Shown: positions 39,177-48,326, counted from the stretch's first letter. The stretch is DNA of 64,000 nt from Pseudomonadota bacterium (GCA_041395565.1 JAWLAI010000006.1:124001-188000), one strand, 5' to 3'. Made by a program: numbers and translations. The notes: generated by a model not told the origin, from the sequence alone.

Positions 39177-40528
39177 GCAGGCCACTGGCGCTCGTCGTCG
39201 ACGACGAACCCGATATCCGTGAACTGCTCGAGCTGACGCTGGGCCGGATGGACATCGACACGCGCAGTGCGGCCGGCTACGCAGAGGCCCGTGCCCTGCT
39301 GGACACGACCCGCTTCGATATCTGCCTCACCGACATGCGCCTGCCTGACGGCGACGGCCTGGACCTGGTGCGCTACATACAGGAGCACATGCCGGAACTG
39401 CCGGTCGCGGTCATCACCGCCTACGGCAGCATGGATACCGCGGTGGAGGCCCTCAAGGCCGGCGCCTTCGACTTCATCTCCAAGCCGGTCAACCTGCCCG
39501 TGCTGCGCAATCTCATCACCAGTGTGCTGAAGCTGTTCGACGAAAGCCGGCCGCGTGAACGCCGCAGCCGCGACAGTCTGCTGGGCGATTCGGACGTCAT
39601 GCGCGCCATCCGCTCCACCATCGAAAAGCTCTCGCGCAGCCAGGCGCCGATCTACATCTGTGGCGAATCCGGCACCGGCAAGGAACTCGTGGCCAGGCTG
39701 ATCCACAGCAAGGGCCCGCGCGCCGACCGGCCGTTCGTACCGGTCAACTGCGGCGCGATCCCGTCCGAGCTCATGGAAAGCGAGTTCTTCGGGCATCGCA
39801 AGGGCAGTTTCACGGGCGCGAACAGCGACAAGGACGGCCTGTTCCAGGTCGCCGCCGGCGGCACCCTGTTTCTCGACGAGGTGGCGGAGCTGCCGCTGCA
39901 CATGCAGGTCAAGCTGCTGCGCGCGATCCAGGAGAAGGCCGTGCGTCCGGTCGGGGCCCAGCGCGAGATTTCGACCGACGTGCGCATCCTCTCGGCCACC
40001 CACAAGGAACTCGCCGAGCAGGTCGCAAACGGCCAGTTCCGCCAGGACCTCTACTACCGCCTCAACGTCATTGCGCTCAAGGTGCCGCCGCTGCGCGAAC
40101 GCAGCGAGGACATTCCCATGCTGGCCGCGCACTTCCTCGCCAAGCTCGCGCGCCAGAGCGCGCAGCCCGATCTCGCGCTCAGCGACGACGCCCTGCAGGC
40201 CCTCATGGCCTATAGCTTTCCCGGCAACGTCCGCGAGCTGGAAAACATCCTCGAGCGCGCCACCACCCTGTGCGAGGGACATGTCATCAGCCGCGCCGAC
40301 CTGCACCTGCCGATCACCGGCACCCTGCCCGGGACGCTGGGCGGTGACGCGGCGCACCCGCTGGAGCCGGGCACGGTGCCGCTGGATACCTACATGGACA
40401 ACATCGAGAAGGATGTGCTGATCAAGGCGCTGGAACAGACCCGATACAACAAGACCGCCGCCGCCAAGAAACTCGGGATCACCTTCCGCGCCCTGCGCTA
40501 CCGGCTCAAGAAACTGGGACTTGACTAG
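39173..40528 (+). CDS. pilR: Sigma-54 activator PilR
   Basis: A 451-residue NtrC-family response regulator. The receiver domain has its phospho-acceptor Asp in FDICLTDMRLPDGDG (about residue 54). The AAA+ domain contains GESGTGKELVARLIH, the sigma-54 contact loop KGSFTGANSDKDG and the GTLFLDEVAELP Walker B. A Fis-type helix-turn-helix ends the protein (NKTAAAKKLGITFRALRYR). It is expected to activate pilA. Paired dyads that could be its sites lie 65 bases downstream of its own stop. Confidence 0.96.
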   Translation: MSRPLALVVDDEPDIRELLELTLGRMDIDTRSAAGYAEARALLDTTRFDICLTDMRLPDGDGLDLVRYIQEHMPELPVAVITAYGSMDTAVEALKAGAFDFISKPVNLPVLRNLITSVLKLFDESRPRERRSRDSLLGDSDVMRAIRSTIEKLSRSQAPIYICGESGTGKELVARLIHSKGPRADRPFVPVNCGAIPSELMESEFFGHRKGSFTGANSDKDGLFQVAAGGTLFLDEVAELPLHMQVKLLRAIQEKAVRPVGAQREISTDVRILSATHKELAEQVANGQFRQDLYYRLNVIALKVPPLRERSEDIPMLAAHFLAKLARQSAQPDLALSDDALQALMAYSFPGNVRELENILERATTLCEGHVISRADLHLPITGTLPGTLGGDAAHPLEPGTVPLDTYMDNIEKDVLIKALEQTRYNKTAAAKKLGITFRALRYRLKKLGLD

Positions 40529-40589
40529 CACCACTCCCGCGGCATCATGAACCCGGCGCACGGCGATAACGCCGGCTGGCGCACGGAAT

Positions 40590-40630
40590 CCGGGTCACAA
40601 ACTGACGCCCAGCGTCACAATCTGACCCGG
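40590..40630. promoter_or_regulatory. Paired GTCACAAnCTGAC dyads, candidate PilR sites
   Basis: GTCACAAACTGAC at 40594-40606 and GTCACAATCTGAC at 40614-40626 are direct copies of a GTCA-N5-TGAC dyad, 20 bases (two helical turns) apart. Together they sit in a larger palindrome, CCGGGTCA...TGACCCGG. The place, about 300 bases upstream of pilA, suits an NtrC-type enhancer. A pilR terminator hairpin is the alternative. Confidence 0.5.
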
Positions 40631-40861
40631 ACAGTGCGACGCCGCGCAAGGTTACGGCCGGCTCGAGGCAGGCAGTTTTCCTTGGCCGCATCGGCATACG
40701 GCCGCCACGACAAAAATAAGATACTGTTAAATAAGCATATTTTTATCCGCGGGCGGATAGGGCACAGCGCAGCCCCGTAAGCGGCAATTTTCTGGCACGG
40801 AAAATGAATAGCTATTGCCAGCCAAAGAAAGCGGGCGTTTGTCCGATACAAGGCTGTCAGG

Positions 40862-40878
40862 TGGCTCGGACCGGGCAA
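40862..40878 (+). promoter_or_regulatory. Candidate sigma-54 promoter of pilA
   Basis: GG at 40863-40864 and GC at 40875-40876 have the required 10-base spacing within TGGCTCG-N4-CGGGCA, about 46 bases before the pilA ATG. The -24 part is good and the -12 part weak. Another TGGCACG occurs about 65 bases upstream but lacks GC at -12. An AT-rich tract at 40696-40751 could be bent, for example by IHF. Confidence 0.4.
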
Positions 40879-40923
40879 CCACACAACTCGTTACCACTGT
40901 TCATGTACATGAGAGGAAACACC

Positions 40924-41376
40924 ATGAAACTGCAAAAGGGTTTTACACTGATCGAACTTATGATCGTTATCGCGATCATCGGTATCCTGGCTGCCATCGC
41001 CATCCCGGCCTACCAGGACTACACCATCCGCGCCAAGGTGGGTGAGGGTCTGAACCTGGCCGGCGCCGCCAAGCTGGCGGTCTCCGAGACCTATGACTCC
41101 ACCGGCAACTTCCCGACCAGCCAGGCGCAAGCCGGCCTGCCGTCGGCAGCCAGCATCACCGGCGCCTACGTCTCTAGCGTGACCCTGGCCGCCAATACCG
41201 GCGTGATCACGATCGGCTTCAAGAACAACCTGGGCGGCAACCCGACGGCGAATGCCACCAACATCGATCTGATCCCGAACACCAATGCCGGTTCGGTCGA
41301 GTGGGACTGCACCTTCGGCAACGGCACCAGCGGCAGCCAGACTCCGCAGAAGTACCGTCCGGCCAACTGCCGTTAA
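40924..41376 (+). CDS. pilA: Type IV major pilin PilA
   Basis: A 150-residue type IVa pilin. The leader MKLQKG is cut before FTLIELMIVIAIIGILAAIA by PilD, and Glu5 of the mature protein is present. The C-terminal Cys pair (WDCTFGN and PANCR) forms the D-loop disulfide. GAGAGGAAA is a strong ribosome binding site. A very strong terminator follows directly, so pilA is probably a single-gene transcript. Ser/Thr-rich parts (NGTSGSQT) near the D loop could carry glycans. Confidence 0.97.
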   Translation: MKLQKGFTLIELMIVIAIIGILAAIAIPAYQDYTIRAKVGEGLNLAGAAKLAVSETYDSTGNFPTSQAQAGLPSAASITGAYVSSVTLAANTGVITIGFKNNLGGNPTANATNIDLIPNTNAGSVEWDCTFGNGTSGSQTPQKYRPANCR

Positions 41377-41400
41377 TCACGCAGTATCTGCCGCAATATG

Positions 41401-41432
41401 GAACGCCCCGGTTCGCCGGGGCGTTCTTTTTT
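41401..41432 (+). terminator. Strong intrinsic terminator of pilA
   Basis: GAACGCCCCGG and CCGGGGCGTTC form an 11-bp stem closed by a TTCG tetraloop, followed by six T. It starts 24 bases after the pilA stop. Confidence 0.95.
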
Positions 41433-41434
41433 AT

Positions 41435-41462
41435 TTGAACGCACGGTTGCCGACAGTACACT
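41435..41462 (+). promoter_or_regulatory. Candidate promoter of the glycosylation pair
   Basis: TTGAAC (41435-41440), 16 bases, TACACT (41457-41462), immediately after the pilA terminator and about 190 bases before the GT-C gene. Confidence 0.45.
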
Positions 41463-41657
41463 AGCGGGCGCGCGGACGGCGCGCCGGCCGCGTTTCCGCA
41501 CTCACACAGCCGCCACGGGAGCCCCGGCATTGCAGATCCACCCGCCGCACAGCACCGACCGCACTGCCGCAGCCCTACCTGCCGGGTTAACTACCGTCGC
41601 AGCGACGCAGTGCACACCACTCCCGGGGGCTCGCCGCACGAATTGCCCGGCCCGCCC

Positions 41658-43631
41658 ATGACCCGCTCACTGCCGCTGCTGTCACCCGCCGGCTGGCTCA
41701 TCCTGCTGCTGTGCGCACTGACCGTCGCCATCTACTGGCCCGGTTTGTCGGGCGACTACATGTTCGACGACCGGCCCAACCTGCTGGAGAACCGGCAACT
41801 GGAACTGGAGTCGCTGGACCTGGACAGCCTGGCGGCGGCGGCCTGGTCGTCCAGTGCCGGCCAGCTGCGCCGGCCGGTCAGCATGGCGAGCTTCGCCCTG
41901 AACCGCTATTTCTTCGGGATCGCACCGTGGTCCTACAAGGTCGTGAACCTGTGCATCCACCTGCTGACCGGCCTGGGCCTGTGGCTGCTCGGACGCCAGC
42001 TCGTGCGTGCGTACCGGCAACACCGCGACCCGGCATTTCCCGCCGCGGCCGCAGCCTGGCTGCCGGCCGTGGTCGCCGGGCTGTGGCTGGTGCACCCGCT
42101 CAACCTCAGCACCGTGCTCTACATCGTCCAGCGCATGGCGGGCCTGTCGGCGCTGTTCAGCGTCGCCGGCCTGTACCTCTACCTGCACGGCCGGCTGCGC
42201 ATGCGCGCGGGCAGGCCGGGACTGCCCTGGCTGCTCGCCGGGCTGCTGGGCTGCGGCAGCCTGGCCGTGCTCAGCAAGGAAAACGGCATCCTGCTGCCCG
42301 TGTTCATGCTGGTGCTGGAGTCCACCCTGTTCGGATTCCGCGACGCGCACGGTCGGCGCGACCGCCGCATCGTTGCGCTGTTCCTGCTCTGCGTGGCACT
42401 GCCCGCGCTGCTGGCGCTCGGCATCCTGCTGATCGAGCCCCGCATCATCGCCAACTACACCCACAAGACCTTCACCCCGTGGCAGCACGTGCTGACCGAG
42501 GCCCGGGTGCTGATGTTCTATCTCAAACAGATCATCATGCCCTCGCTCAACGAACTGGGGCTGTACCACGACGATATCGCCCTCTCGCACGGACTGCTGA
42601 CGCCCCCCACCACCCTGCTGTCGCTGCTGGGCATCGCGGGCCTGCTGGCGCTGGCCGCCGCGCTGCCGGCGCGGCTGGCGCTGATCCGCCTGGGCATACT
42701 CTGGTTCTTCGCCGGCCACCTGCTGGAATCGACCGTCATCCCGCTGGAACTCGCCCACGAGCACCGCAATTACCTGGCCGACTACGGCATCCTGCTGGCG
42801 CTGGGCGCAGCGGTCTGCACGCTGCGCTTGCGCGACCATGCCACCCTCATTCGCGCGGGCAGCGCGGGGCTGTTCCTGCTGCTGTTCGCCTACACTACCT
42901 GGATCCGGGCGGGACAGTGGTCCGATAACGTGCAGCATGCCATCTTCGAGGCCCTGCACCATCCCGCGTCGCCGCGCGCGGTGTTCGCGGCCGGCCGCAT
43001 CCATGCACGCCTGGCGCTGCAGGGCGTCAGCGCCAGCGAGACGGAGGCCTACCGCTACCTGGAACAGGTCCGCCGCCTCGATCCGCACAACATCATGCCG
43101 GAGGTCACGCTGATCCTGCTCGACGCCTACCTCGACAAGCCGGTCGATCCTGCGTATTTTGACGCCATCCGGCAGAAACTGGCCGCGTACCCGGTGTCGA
43201 CGACGGATATCGTCAGTCTCAAGGAGCTGACCGAGTGCATCGACAAGCACTGCAACATCCCCCACCAGGAGATGGACGCGCTGCTCAGACTCGCGCTCGA
43301 CAAGAGCCGGGCGTCGCAGCTACTGACGATCTACGGCTTCTTCCGCATCAACAAGCTCGGGGATTTCACTACCGGGCTCGCGCTGTTCCGCGAGGTGGTC
43401 GAGCGCTATCCGCGTGAAGCCCAGCACTGGATCAACCTGGTCAACCTGCTGATCGTCATGGAACGCTACGCGGAGGCCGAGCAGACGCTGGCCCGCTTCC
43501 GCGCCGCGGGTAGTTACGGCGGCAGCGACAGCCTGTACGATATGCTCGCTGACGAAATCAGGACAGCGCGCAGGGTGAATACGGCGCAAACCACCGGCAC
43601 GGACCCGACAACCAGCGAGAACCTGCCATGA
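41658..43631 (+). CDS. GT-C-type membrane glycosyltransferase with TPR tail (TMTC-like)
   Basis: A 657-residue protein. About ten membrane helices occupy residues 10-420. An acidic motif DDRPN (Asp37-Asp38) is in the first periplasmic loop, as in GT-C enzymes that use polyprenyl-phosphate sugars. A C-terminal helical-repeat domain (ASQLLTIYGFFRINKLGDFT, then EAQHWINLVNLLIVMERYAE) looks like tetratricopeptide repeats. This layout resembles TMTC O-mannosyltransferases. The next gene, overlapping by four bases, makes a suitable lipid-linked donor. Location after pilA suggests pilin O-glycosylation. It lacks the Wzy_C signature I would expect of a PglL ligase. Substrate and sugar are inference. 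Confidence 0.75.
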   Translation: MTRSLPLLSPAGWLILLLCALTVAIYWPGLSGDYMFDDRPNLLENRQLELESLDLDSLAAAAWSSSAGQLRRPVSMASFALNRYFFGIAPWSYKVVNLCIHLLTGLGLWLLGRQLVRAYRQHRDPAFPAAAAAWLPAVVAGLWLVHPLNLSTVLYIVQRMAGLSALFSVAGLYLYLHGRLRMRAGRPGLPWLLAGLLGCGSLAVLSKENGILLPVFMLVLESTLFGFRDAHGRRDRRIVALFLLCVALPALLALGILLIEPRIIANYTHKTFTPWQHVLTEARVLMFYLKQIIMPSLNELGLYHDDIALSHGLLTPPTTLLSLLGIAGLLALAAALPARLALIRLGILWFFAGHLLESTVIPLELAHEHRNYLADYGILLALGAAVCTLRLRDHATLIRAGSAGLFLLLFAYTTWIRAGQWSDNVQHAIFEALHHPASPRAVFAAGRIHARLALQGVSASETEAYRYLEQVRRLDPHNIMPEVTLILLDAYLDKPVDPAYFDAIRQKLAAYPVSTTDIVSLKELTECIDKHCNIPHQEMDALLRLALDKSRASQLLTIYGFFRINKLGDFTTGLALFREVVERYPREAQHWINLVNLLIVMERYAEAEQTLARFRAAGSYGGSDSLYDMLADEIRTARRVNTAQTTGTDPTTSENLP

Positions 43632-44524
43632 ACCCGGAAATCAGCATCATCCTGCCTGCCAAGAACGAGGCCGAAAGCCTGAAGACGCTGCTGCCCGTGC
43701 TGCAGACGCGGTTTCCGCAGGCCGAGATCATGGTCGTCAACGACGGCTCGACCGACACCACCGCCGAGGTCTGCCGGGCGCAGGGCGTGCGCGTGGTCTC
43801 GCATGTCTATTCCATGGGCAACGGCGCCGCGATCAAGACCGGGGCGCGCAACGCCAGCGGCAACGTCCTGGTGTTCATGGATGCCGACGGCCAGCACGAT
43901 CCCGCGGATATCCAGGCCTTGCTCGACGGCATCGACCGGGGCTACGACATGATGGTGGGCGCGCGGCACCTCGACAGCCATGCCTCGCTGACACGCCGGA
44001 TCGGCAACATGTTCTACAACCGGCTGGCCACCTGGATGACGGGATATCCCATCCTCGACCTGACCTCGGGTTTCCGCGCCGCGCGGGCACGGCATTTCAA
44101 GAAATTCCTCTACCTGCTGCCCAACCGCTTTTCCTATCCGACCACGAGCACCATGGCATTCTTCCGCTCCGGGCTGTCGGTCGGCTACACACCCATCCAG
44201 GCGCAGCTGCGCAGCACCGATACCCGCAGCCACATCCGGCTGTTCCACGACGGTTTCCGCTTCCTGATCATCATCGTCAAGATCGGCGCACTGTTCTCGC
44301 CGATGCGCTTCTTCCTGCCCGTCAGCGGTGTCCTGTTGGCGACCGGCCTCAGCTACTATGCGTATACCTATTTTGCCTGGGGACGGCTGACCAACATGAG
44401 CGCGATCCTGTTCCTGTCGGCGCTGCTGACCTTCCTCATAGGCATCGTCTCGGAGCAGATCTCGGCACTGCACTACAAGGATATCGTCGAGACCAAACGC
44501 CGCACGGAGCGTGACGGCGAGTAG
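43628..44524 (+). CDS. GT2 polyprenyl-phosphate sugar synthase (DPM1-like)
   Basis: A 298-residue protein. The GT-A catalytic domain starts ISIILPAKNEAESLKTLLPV and has nucleotide and metal motifs VVNDGSTDTTAEV and VFMDADGQHDPADI. Two C-terminal transmembrane helices follow (FFLPVSGVLLATGLSYYAY and ILFLSALLTFLIGIVSEQ). This is the layout of dolichol- or undecaprenyl-phosphate mannose/glucose synthases. The start overlaps the GT-C gene stop (ATGA), so donor maker and consumer are coupled. It ends at the edge of the glycan island, convergent with it. Confidence 0.88.
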   Translation: MNPEISIILPAKNEAESLKTLLPVLQTRFPQAEIMVVNDGSTDTTAEVCRAQGVRVVSHVYSMGNGAAIKTGARNASGNVLVFMDADGQHDPADIQALLDGIDRGYDMMVGARHLDSHASLTRRIGNMFYNRLATWMTGYPILDLTSGFRAARARHFKKFLYLLPNRFSYPTTSTMAFFRSGLSVGYTPIQAQLRSTDTRSHIRLFHDGFRFLIIIVKIGALFSPMRFFLPVSGVLLATGLSYYAYTYFAWGRLTNMSAILFLSALLTFLIGIVSEQISALHYKDIVETKRRTERDGE

Positions 44525-44562
44525 CGTGCAGCGGCATCCCGCGGTCTGCCGCCGCAGCGCCG

Positions 44563-45699
44563 CTAGGCCGTAGCCGGCCCCTGCACGGCAGCGAACAGTT
44601 CGAGGTGGGCCTGCACCGCCCGCTCGAGGCTGAATTCCCGCTGTATCAATTCAAAACCCGCCTGTCCCATCGCCGCCAGCCGGTCGCGCGGCAGCGTAGC
44701 GGCGGCGACGAGTGCGGTGGTCAGCGCGGGCGCAGCGTCGATCGCGACCGTCCAGCCGCACGCGGGTGTGATGAAGCGGTCGATGCCGCCACAACGGCTG
44801 ACGATGACCGGCCGGCCCAGCGCCAGCGCCTCGAGTGCCACGTTGGCCATGCCCTCCCAGCGTGACGGCAGCACCAGCACATGCGCCTGCCGGATGCGCA
44901 TGGCGACGTCCGCCGCTTCCAGCACGCCGTGAAAGCGCACGTGGGCCGCGATCCCGAGCCGCCGCGCCTGGTCCTGCAGCCGCTCCCGGTCGGGTCCGTC
45001 ACCCACCAGGTCGAGTACGAGTGCCGCGCCCTGGCCACGCGCCGCGGCCACCGCGTCCAGCAGCAGGTCGACGCCCTTCTGCCGGCGCAGCCCGCCGATG
45101 AACAGCAACTGCAGCGGTTTGCCATCGGAGAGGGGTGCGGGTGCAGGCGCCTGTACGACACCGTTGTGAATGTGACTCCAGCGGCCCGGCCGGATTGCGA
45201 GACTCTTTATCTCCTCGGCGATCCCCGGCGAGATCAGGTTGATGGCGTCGCACTGCGCTGACAGCAGCGCGACCAGGGCACGCGAGCCGGGAAAGCGACG
45301 GATAAATTCGGCGTCGCCGCCGGGGCCGGAACTGGCCGGGCAGGCGACCAGCGGCCGGCGCACCAGTCGCAGCTGTTTCAGCAAGGCGACGGAACAGGCG
45401 CTGTCGGTCAGGAAGCGGCAGTAGATCACGTCGTACCGGCCGCGCTGCCGGAACAGGACACGGCAGACCGAGAGGAAGTAGCTGAGCGCGCGCCCGGCCC
45501 GGCCGAGCCCGCCCCGGACCGGCGCCCGGCACAGCCGGATCGTGGCGCCGTCAACGGTGATTGCGGTATCCGGCAGACACGATCCGGCCACCGTGACCTG
45601 GTGGCCCAGCCGTGCCCAGCCCTCGACCAGCAAGCGCACCTGGCGCTCCGCCCCGCCGGGGACATAGGGCGTCAGGTTGCCGAAGACGAGGATCCTCAT
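44563..45699 (-). CDS. GT4 family glycosyltransferase
   Basis: A 378-residue GT-B enzyme. The N-terminal domain begins MRILVFGNLTPYVPGGAERQ with the donor-side loop PGGAE. The C-terminal domain has LLFIGGLRRQKGVDLLLDAV and the EX7E region SRWEGMANVALEALALGRP. It is probably cytosolic and acts on a lipid-linked glycan. It is the last gene of a run of coupled minus-strand genes; its start overlaps the stop of the previous gene by four bases. Sugar specificity unknown. Confidence 0.87.
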   Translation of the reverse strand: MRILVFGNLTPYVPGGAERQVRLLVEGWARLGHQVTVAGSCLPDTAITVDGATIRLCRAPVRGGLGRAGRALSYFLSVCRVLFRQRGRYDVIYCRFLTDSACSVALLKQLRLVRRPLVACPASSGPGGDAEFIRRFPGSRALVALLSAQCDAINLISPGIAEEIKSLAIRPGRWSHIHNGVVQAPAPAPLSDGKPLQLLFIGGLRRQKGVDLLLDAVAAARGQGAALVLDLVGDGPDRERLQDQARRLGIAAHVRFHGVLEAADVAMRIRQAHVLVLPSRWEGMANVALEALALGRPVIVSRCGGIDRFITPACGWTVAIDAAPALTTALVAAATLPRDRLAAMGQAGFELIQREFSLERAVQAHLELFAAVQGPATA

Positions 45700-46610
45700 C
45701 CGCCGTCTGCCGTGCGGGATGACAGCACCTGCCGCAGCGCGCGCCCCTGCCGGACGACGGCGCGGCCGCAGTGCGAGGCGAGCGCACGGAACAGGGTGCG
45801 GCGATAGCGCAGCCACAGCCTGCCCGTTTTGCTGTGCCATGCCGGTGCCAGTAGTTCGGTCAGCGCCTCCTCGCTGCGCGCGGCCAGCGCGCTGCAAACG
45901 TCGCCGACATCCGCATCGGTGTACGAACCCGTGCCCAAAGGCGCCTGGCCTGCCAGCACCGACTGTGCGCCCAGCAAGGCCAGCAAGCGGCGACGGTCAC
46001 CCGCCCGCAGCCAGGTCGCGCGGATACCATCCAGCAGCTGCCACTGGAATCCGGCCTGGGCCGTGTCCAGCCACCGGCGCCGCGCCTGTACGATCTTGCT
46101 CGCCCGGTGCACGCCAAAGCGATAGGCCTGCAGCGGCGCCGGATCCGGCGAGTGTTCCGCCACCGGGGAAGGATAGCCGGTGATGACCGCTTTCCGGCCC
46201 GGCCGCTCCGGATCCGGGTCCACGAACAGCCCTTCGTCACCATGCCGCCAGCGCACGCGGTTGGAGAACGCATGCAACCCGGTAATCGGCAGATCCGACA
46301 TCCAGTCATGCACCATGAATACCGCGTGATCGAGGTCGGGCGCGCGCTCGAACACCGCGACGATGCGCGCCAGCGCAGCCGTGGAGTTCAGCACCATATC
46401 GGCATCCAGCTTGATGAACATGTCGTAGTCGTGACGGTTCTCCATGAACCAGTCGTACAGCACGCGGTGCGCCTCCGCGTTGCCCAGCCCCGAAAATATC
46501 CGGTGCTCCCAGTTGCGGTAATCCTGGGCGGACAGTGCGGCGATACAGCTGTCGCGCTCCTGCTCGTCGACATGCAGCGTGCCGATCAGTATGCGCGGCT
46601 GCTGCCTCAT
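45696..46610 (-). CDS. GT-A-like glycosyltransferase of unknown specificity
   Basis: A 304-residue protein beginning MRQQPRILIGTLHVDEQERD. A GT-A-type nucleotide-sugar fold is suggested by SCIAALSAQDYRNWEHRIF and the DxD-like FIKLDADMVLNSTAAL. The C-terminal half has no motif I recognise. It overlaps both neighbours by four bases (ATGA), so it is part of the coupled glycan operon. It may also be described as a hypothetical protein; the catalytic call is moderate. Confidence 0.65.
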   Translation of the reverse strand: MRQQPRILIGTLHVDEQERDSCIAALSAQDYRNWEHRIFSGLGNAEAHRVLYDWFMENRHDYDMFIKLDADMVLNSTAALARIVAVFERAPDLDHAVFMVHDWMSDLPITGLHAFSNRVRWRHGDEGLFVDPDPERPGRKAVITGYPSPVAEHSPDPAPLQAYRFGVHRASKIVQARRRWLDTAQAGFQWQLLDGIRATWLRAGDRRRLLALLGAQSVLAGQAPLGTGSYTDADVGDVCSALAARSEEALTELLAPAWHSKTGRLWLRYRRTLFRALASHCGRAVVRQGRALRQVLSSRTADGG

Positions 46611-47476
46611 GCCGGCTCCTGCAGACCATCCAGATAGCCGGCGATCGGCATGCGCGGCAGCGCCATCCGGTTCCGGTTGCCCGCGAGCGTGCCTGGCTGC
46701 GTGCCGAAACCGAGCCGGTAGCCGGCACGCCGGGCAAGCAGACGGGTCAGCGCGGTGTTCGCGCCATACGGATAGGCAACCAGATCCACCCTCCGTCCCA
46801 GTTCCCGCTCCAGCCGCGAGCGGCTGTGCCGCAGCTCGCCGTACACCTCGAGCGGATGCGGCCGGGACAGCAGGATGTGACTGCGGCCATGCGCACCCAC
46901 GGTGACCAGGGGATGCCGATCCAGCTCACGGATGCGGGCCCAGTCGAGATAGCCCCCGTCCGCGGCGGCCGGTGCCGCGGGATTCAGCTGCCGCAGCGCG
47001 TCCATATAGCGTTGCCTTCCGCGCCGGCCTTGCGGGCGGAGCCACAGGCGCAGACGCCGGTACACGGCGCTGCGTGCGCTATCATCCGCCAGTGCAAGCG
47101 GACCCTCGTTCGGACAGACCAGTTCCCGGCGGCCGGCAAGCAGCGTGGCCAGCAGCGTCTCGTACGCTTCGAGCTCGCGGTCCGCAAAACCGGTCGTGAT
47201 GAAGATCACACAGGGTACCCGGTACTGTTCCAGCAGGGGCAGCGCCTCGGTATAGATATCCGCGTAGCCATCGTCGAAGGTGAGCAGCACGCAACCCGGT
47301 TGCGCGGGCTGCCCGCTGGCCAGACGCGCCAGCCACCCGGCATCCGGCCTATGCGTCGCGATGGCGGCCAGCAGCCGCTCCAGGCCGGCGGGGGTCAGCG
47401 CGTCCGACCCGTCAGCGCCCGGGCCGCTCACCGCTTCACGCAGCACCCTGTGGCCATAGAGGATGACCGAGTTCAT
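46607..47476 (-). CDS. Polysaccharide deacetylase (NodB-like, CE4)
   Basis: A 289-residue protein with the CE4 motifs. The catalytic base Asp and metal Asp are in CVLLTFDDGYADIY, metal His residues in VGAHGRSHILLS, and the Arg/Pro motif region VAYPYGANT. It removes N- or O-acetyl groups from a glycan. No signal peptide is evident, so it may act on lipid-linked intermediates in the cytosol or be exported otherwise. The start overlaps the sulfotransferase stop. Confidence 0.85.
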   Translation of the reverse strand: MNSVILYGHRVLREAVSGPGADGSDALTPAGLERLLAAIATHRPDAGWLARLASGQPAQPGCVLLTFDDGYADIYTEALPLLEQYRVPCVIFITTGFADRELEAYETLLATLLAGRRELVCPNEGPLALADDSARSAVYRRLRLWLRPQGRRGRQRYMDALRQLNPAAPAAADGGYLDWARIRELDRHPLVTVGAHGRSHILLSRPHPLEVYGELRHSRSRLERELGRRVDLVAYPYGANTALTRLLARRAGYRLGFGTQPGTLAGNRNRMALPRMPIAGYLDGLQEPA

Positions 47477-48324
47477 GGCGCCGGCGGCGGCTGCTTCCAT
47501 ACCGCCAGATCGAGACCCAGCAGCGTTTCCAGCCGGTTGATTTCCGGCGTGCAGATCTCCAGCAGTTCCCGGTACAGCGGTGCCGGTATGCCCTCCAGGT
47601 ATTCCCTGCGCCCGGACAGCAGGCGGTAGGCGCCGCTGCGCTGGATGCCGCGTGCGGCCGGTTCCGGCAGGCTGCGCACCGCCTTTTCCGTCACCTCGCC
47701 CACCAGCCGGCCGACCAGCGTCTGCCGCGGGCTGGCGGCGTTGCGCCTGCGGTTCAGGATGGAAGGCTCGAAATCACGGTCCAGTGCGGCGAATGCCAGC
47801 AGCTCGTCGAGAAATCCGCGGGGATCCTGCTGCAGCTGCTCGAAACGCTGCACCAGCAGCGCCGAGCGTGGAAAATGATCGAGAAAGCGCGCGATGTGCT
47901 CGGCGTAGAAACCGGTCTCCAGGTAACTCTGGAACAGATCATAGTTGCGCAGGCAATCCGCGAACTCGAAACGGATCGTCAGCTTCTTCTTCTCGTGCCA
48001 GTAGTGCGAGAACGCCCGCTCGATCGGGTTGCGCAGGCAGAAGATGATGCGTGCCCCGGGGTTGTCAGCGGCCATGCGGCGCGGCGCCCAGGTCGACCTG
48101 AGATAGGTGGGCGTCGGATCGAACAGCTGCTGCCCCGGCCGCGCGTGGGCAAAGGCCTGCGCGTACCAGTCGGGGCCGCGCGCGTAGAACATGTCGTAGT
48201 AGTGGATGGTGTCCCGCGGCGGACAGCACACCCCGGCATGCTCGCGGAGACATTCGTAGATCCAGGTGGTGCCGCTCTTTTGCGGACCCACGTGGAAGAT
48301 ATCGACTTTAGGTGCAGCGCACAT
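47473..48324 (-). CDS. PAPS-dependent sulfotransferase
   Basis: A 283-residue sulfotransferase. The 5'-phosphosulfate loop HVGPQKSGTTWIYECL is at residues 11-26 and the 3'-phosphate motif RIIFCLRNPIERAFSHYWHE near residue 90. It would transfer sulfate from PAPS to a sugar hydroxyl. A TAG stop of the flippase gene lies two bases upstream. With deacetylase and flippase next to it, a sulfated exopolysaccharide or lipopolysaccharide side chain is the likely target. Confidence 0.88.
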   Translation of the reverse strand: MCAAPKVDIFHVGPQKSGTTWIYECLREHAGVCCPPRDTIHYYDMFYARGPDWYAQAFAHARPGQQLFDPTPTYLRSTWAPRRMAADNPGARIIFCLRNPIERAFSHYWHEKKKLTIRFEFADCLRNYDLFQSYLETGFYAEHIARFLDHFPRSALLVQRFEQLQQDPRGFLDELLAFAALDRDFEPSILNRRRNAASPRQTLVGRLVGEVTEKAVRSLPEPAARGIQRSGAYRLLSGRREYLEGIPAPLYRELLEICTPEINRLETLLGLDLAVWKQPPPAP

Positions 48325-48326
48325 GC

